Under the pieces are notes generated by a model, which was given only the letters and a program-made list of their open reading frames with translations, had not been told where the DNA came from and searched no databases. This document shows, piece by piece, positions 58,701 through 64,000 of a stretch of DNA of 64,000 nucleotides. The DNA comes from Desmodesmus armatus. Lineage: Eukaryota; Chlorophyta; Chlorophyceae; Sphaeropleales; Scenedesmaceae. A program made the position numbers and the translations under genes. Each line of letters starts with the position of its first letter. Within the stretch, counting starts at the first letter, position 1. The DNA is taken from contig VIIQ02000306.1 of the NCBI GenBank assembly GCA_007449985.2, forward strand, positions 1 to 64,000, read 5' to 3'.

Positions 58701-60927
58701 ACTGATACTGGTGCAGGGACAATCTATCCATGCTTGAACACCCGTCCGCAGAACGCCACCAAGGCTCATGTGATCACAATAAAACACACATACACAAGTA
58801 GGCTGAGCGACAGTGGCTGGCAACCGGGAGTTCAACAAGTTCTACAGCCCCAGCTGCATGTGGCTGCACTTGGTGGCGCATCCCTTCTGACACTACCGCA
58901 ACCTCGCCCTGCCAGTGGAACAGCAGTACGTGCAGCTTTGGCAGTAAAGTTCTTGATCTGGTCCCCCCCCCCTCCCCCACTCCACCCGACCCCTCCCCAA
59001 AAGATATGACTGATCGACATACACATGGAGTGACGAGCAGCTCACAAAACGCAGACAGCTCTCAAAGCAACAGTTGATGCTGTACTGCTTGGTGAGTTGT
59101 CCAGCGAGGACGGCATCAAATGTGGCTTCGTGTGCCGAATGGGTGACTGCCACAAAATGACGCGGGGGAGCAGGGGGGGGGGGGCAATATAGCAGGCGGG
59201 GGGGGGGGGGGGGCTGCAGATGGGCCAGCTGACCGTCAGCTGGTCTAGCTCAATAGGCAGGAAGGTACATTCGTGACAGATGTTGCTGGGGAAATGCCAG
59301 ATGCATACACACCCTGAGTGCACTGAGCAGCAGTGGCTGTGGAACTTGTCTGTTGTAGGGGCAGCGACCAGCTCCCAAAGCCACTGTGGTTCTGTGTACT
59401 GCTGGGCATGCCGGTCTGTGCACTGCTGGGCATATATATATTTGAATATAAACATATGCATATAAAAATGTTCAAATGGTAAGGTGTGCCCCTGATAAAC
59501 ACTGACACTACCACCTTCACACTAATATACAACGCACTAAGATCCCCTTGGGTGCGCTACTGTAGGGTGATGGCATCCGCAATGAGTTCATGATCTACCT
59601 ACCCTACTATTTACACACGACCGCCACACTAGGCAACGTTGACTGGTACTGTGTCACACAGCGGGGACCAAAGTTGAACAAGTAAACAACTTTGGGATTA
59701 TTGACAAGTTCAACCACGTTCCCTGCTGCCTGGCACTGCACCACTGGTGGCGAGGTTGCACAGCAAGCCTTGCAGTCATCTAACATGACTATGTGGCTGC
59801 ACCAGCCTATTTGTCAGGCAACCAGCCTATATCACCACCGATGCCCCCACATCCCCTCCCCCCCCCCCCCCGGGTCTACAACAGCGAGGAGCTGTGTCAC
59901 ACAGCGGAGAGCAAAGTGCTGCAGGTCCACAACTCAGAATCATGAGCATGCCAAACCATGTTCCCTGCTGCACAGCACCACAATTGCGACAGTTGCACAG
60001 CAAGCCTTGTTGTGATTAAGACAGATGACTATTTGGCTGCACCAGCCTGATTGTCAGGCAACACTACCATGTCACCACTGATGCCGTTGACGCCCCTTTC
60101 CCTTTCCACATCCCTTCCTTCCCGCCTGCCCCCCTCCCCCACCCCCTTCCCCACCAGCCCGCGCGCCGCAAACACAACTCCCACCCCCCAAACTGAGCCC
60201 CCCCCCCCCCCCCCTGCTCTCCACACATACTGGAAGGCAGTTCCGCTGACCGCCAGGATGTCTCTGCCCGCCACTCTCTCCGCACCTACCCATCACACCC
60301 CCCCCCCCCACACACACATATCAAATGTACCCCCACCTCCACCTCCTTGTACATCCTCATGAAAAACACCCACCTGAAGCTGGTGCTGCTACCTGCCACA
60401 CTGTTGCTGCCTGCCAGGGTCTTTGCCCACGACCTTTCCAACATAGCCCCCCCCTCTCTGTTCAGATAAAGAGTACCTCGCAATATAACACAGTCACCTA
60501 CCTAAAATCCAGTGCTGCTGACTGCCACAATGTCACTGCCTGCCAGTGCCTCAGCCAGCCTGACACCCCCCCCCCTCTCTCAAAAACACCACCCCTCACC
60601 ACCCCCATATCACAGCACCCCCCCCCCCCCCAATTCAGACTTCCCACACACTACCCACCTGGAAGCCAGTGCTGCTGACTGCCACAATGTCACTGCCTGC
60701 CAGTGCCTCAGCCAGCCTGACACCCCCCCCCCCTCTCTCAAAAACACCACCCCTCACCACCCCCATATCACAGCACCCCCCCCCCCCAAATTCAGACTTC
60801 ACACACACTACCCACCTGGAAGCCAGTGCTGCTGACTGCCACAATGTCACTGCCTGCCAGTGCCTCTGCGACAGCCTTCACTGTGTCATCAGAGATGTCA
60901 TCTGGAGACACCTCGCCCAACTGTGAG

Positions 60928-60996
<69 letters not shown>

Positions 60997-61614
60997 CAGC
61001 AGCAGCAACAGCAGCGATAAAAATCACCATGTTCACCTGATTGATATGTTACATGTCCATGGTGTATCAGTAGTCCCATGTAGCGCGTGGAATCATGTGG
61101 GTGTGACAATCGTGTTATTTTGTGTTATTTCTATGTCATGTGCCAGGGATGTAACAGTGTCCCGGCCTCCAGCAGAGCCTGAGGGTCACCTGACTAGTCC
61201 CTGGTGTGTGTGGGGCACAGCTGAAACAGCTGCTAAGCCCCACACAGCGTACTGTGGCAGAGAGACTGCCTAACTGCACACGGCTTTGAGCTGTAGCAGA
61301 CACTGAAGCCCCGAGGGGCAAGCAGTGCTGCAGGCGCTCGTGCAGTCAGGTAATTATCGCTGCCGTAACTGGTGATTTGTTTGCTGCGCGTGCAGGTGTT
61401 ACTAAGGACATGAACTGGTACACACCTCAAACCCCCACGCACTAGCTGTCTGTAAACACCTCCCCCCCCCCCCCCCCCCCTGCGCGCCACCCCACCCACC
61501 GTGTGTGCGCATGCTACATAGCATTGCCCCTCATCCACCCCCCCCCCCCAAAAAAACTCACATTCAAGATCTCACGCATGCGCGTGAAAGCACAGATTAT
61601 GGAGAGGTCCACAT
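49730..61614 (-). CDS. La (Lupus antigen) RNA-binding protein, N-terminal exon(s) not found
   Basis: Chaperone of RNA polymerase III transcripts that binds 3' UUU-OH ends, mainly nuclear. Exons: 61562-61614, 60816-60920, 55611-55695, 55055-55200, 54466-54591, 51265-51580, 50267-50841, 49730-49906, in consistent phase, about 526 residues. La motif second half: VDLSIICAFTRMREILN and ALAGSDIVAVSSTGFQ. RRM1: ERSLYVRPFS, DTIVDYFRDANVSFNAVRLRR, KLFKGSLFIELNTKEEADR. After a basic/Gln linker comes the second RRM (xRRM type): PGCILELVLKRA, IKDSLGQGVRFVEYMRPG, a roughly 90-residue Ala/Glu/Gly insert and LRFLVRFQTPEDA. The tail is an RGG/RGGF box ending GGRGRY. The first part of the La motif (the FYFSD-type site) must lie above 61614. 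The intron 55696-60815 exceeds 5 kb. Exon copies surround five exons. Confidence 0.88.
50926..51100 (-). repeat. Two copies of the 5' part of the La xRRM exon
   Basis: Copies at about 50926-51018 and 51040-51100 repeat coding for CILELVLK-ARAADSAPPSSLIG; the first keeps a TTGCAG acceptor. Both lie upstream of the true exon start at 50841. Confidence 0.9.
51601..52095 (-). repeat. Tandem units carrying the 5' edge of the La linker exon, about 240-bp period
   Basis: Exon copies at about 51764-51845 and 52010-52095 repeat the coding VTTLEI and the following FEPVNRKA-type stretch with the acceptor, upstream of the true exon start at 51580. The blocks 51640-51775 and 51887-52025 are almost base-for-base identical, including GTGTGGGGGTGTGGGGGTGG runs, so this duplication is recent. 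Confidence 0.93.
52171..52317. repeat. MITE-like hairpin, 21-bp perfect terminal inverted repeats
   Basis: Arms 52174-52194 and 52294-52314 (CTTAGTCATGCATCAGTGATG and its complement) are perfect. Inner parts (ACACCATCTGTA ... TACAGATGGTGT) pair as well, giving a nearly continuous stem of about 60 bp. No transposase. It lies in a La intron. It could be a MITE or a small-RNA hairpin source. Confidence 0.85.
52500..53125. repeat. Diverged tandem duplication, about 390-bp period
   Basis: Two units share TTTGCTCACAGGCT, GCATGCTTCAGGCT, a GACGCAGGCTCCCGG/GAGGCAGGCTCCCTG box and a GCCAGTGATGATA/GCCAGTGACGATA end. They lie in the long La intron. Confidence 0.75.
54242..54305 (-). repeat. Copy of the 3' part of La exon 54466-54591
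   Basis: A diverged repeat of coding around KKYLGRKM ... GELPPNA, downstream of the true donor. Poly-C runs flank both sides. Confidence 0.8.
54937..54985 (-). repeat. Copy of the 3' edge of the La RRM1 exon
   Basis: Repeats coding for SLFIELNTKEEADR and donor GTGAGCT, downstream of the exon (55055). A TTTAGGG-like stretch (54989-55025) separates copy from source. Confidence 0.92.
55295..55378 (-). repeat. Copy of the 5' part of the La RRM1 exon
   Basis: Repeats the CAG acceptor and coding for PATLDTIVDYFRDANVSF-AVRLRR with few changes, upstream of the exon start at 55200. Use of this acceptor alone would lack the RRM1 beta-4 part. Confidence 0.92.
56130..57080. repeat. Three tandem units of about 300 bp
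   Basis: Units share ATTGCCTGCCAGYCTGCSCTGTGCTGGTGCTGCTCCC, GCACAAGCACAGTRCGGGCC and GAGAAATGCACAAG-type blocks. They are in the large La intron. Weak exon-like frames inside them have no family match. Confidence 0.85.
57480..58480. repeat. Tandem units of about 250-300 bp
   Basis: Four units carry CACCATGGGTGCACYAAGCA, GTGGCTGTGGARCTTGTCTG and GTGGCTTGGTGTTCYCAYTGAG. A further relative lies at 59300-59350 and an inverted-looking relative near 58830-58870. Confidence 0.85.
59690..60083. repeat. Tandem duplication, about 247-bp period
   Basis: Both units contain TTCCCTGCTGC, GTTGCACAGCAAGCCTTG, TGGCTGCACCAGCCT and TGTCAGGCAAC in the same order. Confidence 0.85.
60230..60806 (-). repeat. Four copies of the 3' part of La exon 60816-60920, partly in 157-bp tandem units
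   Basis: Copies at about 60655-60720, 60500-60565, 60370-60425 and 60230-60270 repeat the coding end EALAGSDIVAVSSTGFQ and donor, downstream of the exon. The two nearest are part of nearly identical 157-bp units that include poly-C and CCCCATATCACAGCACCCCC. The farthest are strongly diverged. Confidence 0.93.
60931..61017 (-). repeat. (CTG)n tract next to a 3' splice site
   Basis: On the gene strand about 27 CTG/CTC/TTG units end 10 bp before the acceptor of exon 60816-60920, where the polypyrimidine tract should be. Confidence 0.9.
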
Positions 61615-61739
61615 CTGCAGGCACAAAGCACAGCACAGCAGCAGCAGCAGCGGCAGCAGCAGCAGGAGCTAATTCAATGAGAGAAGTGCATGAGGACATG
61701 AGGTTTGAGGAATGCATCTCGACATCAGTGCTCTGCCAT

Positions 61740-63960
61740 TGTCTTGCAGAGCACCCGGTGCTCTGCAGTGACTGCACCAAGGTTTGCTTGTGCATGCATT
61801 TAGAACTGACACCGCCTGTGCATGACGGTTTTCCTGTCTTGTCGCAGCTGCGCAGGCCAGCACATGTCCAAAGCAACTGCCGGAGTCAGTAGCTACCCAG
61901 CTGAGGACCTACAGAAAACAACAGTTGTCAGGCTTGTGCAGGCCTGACCAGTGTGAGACTGCCGCCTACACCAATTTTTGCGTGTGCATGCATGTGAAAG
62001 CCTCAACATCTGTTGTGCATGACCTTTTCCTGGCCTGTCCCAGCTGCACAGCCGCACACATGTCCACAGCAACTGCTCAACCCCGCAGTCAGCCACAGTG
62101 GCAACAACAGGGGCGAGCAATTACCAGGCTTGCGCGGGCCTGAACAATGGAAGACCACCAATCACACTAAGCCGGGCGTGTGCATGCATGTAAAACACCT
62201 CAACACCTGCCGTGCATGATCTATTCCTGGCCTGTCCCAGCTGCACAGGCGCGCACATGTCCACAGCAACTGCTCAACCCCGCAGTCAGCCACAGTGGCA
62301 ACAACAGGGGCGAGCAATTACCAGGCTTGCGCGGGCCTGAACAATGGAAGACCACCAATCACACTCAGCATTGCGTGTGCATGCATGTAGAACACTAAAC
62401 ACCTGCTGTCCATGATCTATTCCTGGCCTGCCCTAGCTGCACAGGCGCGCACATGTCCACAGCAACTGCTCAACCCCGCAGTCAGCCACAGTGGCAACCA
62501 CAGGGGCGAGCAGTTGCCAGGCTAGTGCGGGCCTAAAACAATGAAGCACCACCAAGATCTGCTTGTGCATGCATGCAGCTGCCAGACACCTGCTGTGCAT
62601 CAAGTTTTTCGGCCTGTCCGAGCTGCAGACAGGCTCACACATGTCCACAGCAACTGCTGGACCCAGCAGCCACCCGCAAGGATGACAGCAGGTTCCAGCA
62701 GTTGCCAGGCATGTGCGGGCCTGAAACAATGCCAGACCACCGGCTACACTAAAATTTGCTTCTGCATTCAGAATGCAGTGCATGGTGCTGGACACCGGCT
62801 GTGCATGAGTTTTCCTGGCCCATCCCAGCTGCACACAACTCCACAGCAAGACAGCCCCACCCAAATCGAAGATGCTTCTGGACACCTGCTGCACAGGCCA
62901 GCACACAAGTCCACAGCAGCTGCTGGAGGCAGTAACCGCACATCTGTACCGCTACGCACCAACAACAATTGCTGTGGATTGTGCTGGTCTGCGCCTGGAA
63001 AGGCCCTGACCTGCACTTTGCAATGTTTGCTATGATGTGTTGTTGCTGCTGAGGATGTGGGGTGCGCAAAGGGGTGTGCTGGGTGCAGTGCACAAAAAAC
63101 AGCAGCTACCACAACTAACATGTCTCAACACCAGGCGGCCCTGCAGGTAAGTGCTGCTTTGAAATGCTATGCCCTTTACTAGGCAGGGCTTGCTGGTGCA
63201 TCATGCACATTGCTGGTCACCGGCGGTGTATGAGGTGTGCTAGCTAGCCCTGGTGCACAGGCCAGCACATGTCCACAGCAACTGCTCAAAGCGGCAGCCA
63301 CCCAAGAGAGCGACAGCACTCTGGAGCAGTTGCCATGGCGTGTGCCAGCCTGCATGGCATAAGGCTGCAAAAGCCACACTAGGGTGTGCTTCATATGCAT
63401 GCTGCTGATCACCTGCTGTGCATAGGCTGGCCAGCTACCACTGCTATACAGGCCAGCACATGTCCACAGCAACTGCTCAGCAGCCACCCAAGAGAGTGAC
63501 AGCCTTTGCAATTGCATGGCTTGTGCTGGCCTGCATGGCATAAGGCTGTCAAAGCCACACAAGGTGGTTGCTTTACACATGCTGCTGAGCACTTGCTGTG
63601 CATGAGGTGTGCTGGCAACCCCTGCTGCACAGGCCAGCACACGTCCACAGCAACTGCCGAGACAGCAGCTGCCCCACAGGTGACTGCTGTCTTGACAGTG
63701 CTGTGGCTTGTGCCAGCCTGCATGACATCAGGCTACCAAGCCACAATGGGTGGTGGTTCGATACACATGCTGCTGATCACCTGCTGTACATGAGGTGTGC
63801 TGGCAACCCGTGCAGTACAGGCCAGCACGTGCCCACAGAAACTGCTGAGACAACAACAGCCCAAAAGCCATGCGCTGCGTTGTCAAAGCAGTTGCTGTGG
63901 CTTGTGCTGACCCGCACGATGCAAGGCTGCCAACCACAACTATGGTTTCCTTGCATACGT
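61740..63960. repeat. Satellite-like array, about 185-200-bp units, reaching the right edge
   Basis: About ten units carry the anchor GCCAGCACATGTCCACAGCA. Anchors occur near 61862, 62061, 62258, 62454, 62640, 62893, 63265, 63456, 63640 and 63826. Units at 62061 and 62258 are almost identical with a 197-bp step. Open frames on both strands across the array are repeat-derived. A possible short first exon (MSQHQAALQ followed by GTAAGT) at 63120-63147 on + interrupts it. Confidence 0.88.
63120..63147 (+). CDS. Possible first coding exon of an unidentified + strand gene
   Basis: ATGTCTCAACACCAGGCGGC, then CCTGCAG and a consensus donor GTAAGT. The context before the ATG (AACTAAC) is acceptable. 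No continuing exon could be matched to a family within the window; the CACAG acceptors of the satellite units follow it. It may be chance. Confidence 0.2.
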
Positions 63961-64000
63961 GTGCGCTGCTACGCATCAGCTGGGGCTACATCCTGCGCGG

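Noticed and set aside
61740..63960. CRISPR-like regular repeats
   Set aside because: The units are contiguous long repeats with no short repeat/unique spacer layout, and the genome is eukaryotic.

Overview
This is nuclear DNA of a photosynthetic eukaryote, most likely a chlorophyte green alga. Every recognisable gene is split by GT-AG introns, with a few GC-AG candidates. Several proteins begin with a plausible plastid transit peptide. The gene set is green-lineage in character: plastid TypA, a PAM71-type transporter, a plant-type aromatic amino acid hydroxylase, a KCS elongase and an ALT-type thioesterase. Short TTTAGGG-type repeats occur inside introns. I cannot name the species. Introns and spacers carry many poly-G/poly-C runs, (CAG)n tracts and tandem repeats.

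Layout, left to right: typA 5' part (-, ~150-2118, continues off the left edge); spacer with a (CAG)n tract; GDT1/PAM71-like transporter (-, 5196-7066); spacer; aromatic amino acid hydroxylase (-, 10813-15393, 5' end unresolved); spacer with a long (CAG)n; secreted polyamine-oxidase-type FAD amine oxidase (+, 18197-23069); FetA/STAR1-type ABC ATPase (-, 25557-29715); HOL/TMT-type thiol/halide methyltransferase (-, 31150-34999), divergent from an unidentified plastid protein (+, 35271-39446); LINE-type retrotransposon 3' remnant (-, ~40275-40877); ALT-type hot-dog thioesterase (-, 41582-43158), divergent from a 3-ketoacyl-CoA synthase (+, 43503-48227); La protein (-, 49730-61614, N-terminal exon or exons not found); and a satellite-like array of about 197-bp units at the right edge.

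The gene models rest on conserved motifs plus splice sites whose phases agree across whole genes, for example 338, 495, 318, 454 and 226 codons for five of them. There are no operons. Functional links are loose: the ALT thioesterase and KCS, both acting on fatty acyl chains, share a 344-bp divergent promoter with a TATA box on the KCS side. TypA, the PAM71-like protein and the unidentified protein probably act in the plastid.

The outstanding feature is structural. Eight of the ten genes carry partial copies of their own exons inside neighbouring introns or flanks. Copies of an exon's 5' edge, with the 3' splice site, always lie upstream of the intact exon. Copies of an exon's 3' edge, with the 5' splice site, always lie downstream. 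I count more than 30 such fragments and no exception. This is what tandem duplication with one breakpoint in the exon and one in the intron predicts. It leaves the genes full of decoy splice sites and suggests a route by which introns grow. Many copies are bordered by poly-G/C tracts or telomere-like motifs.
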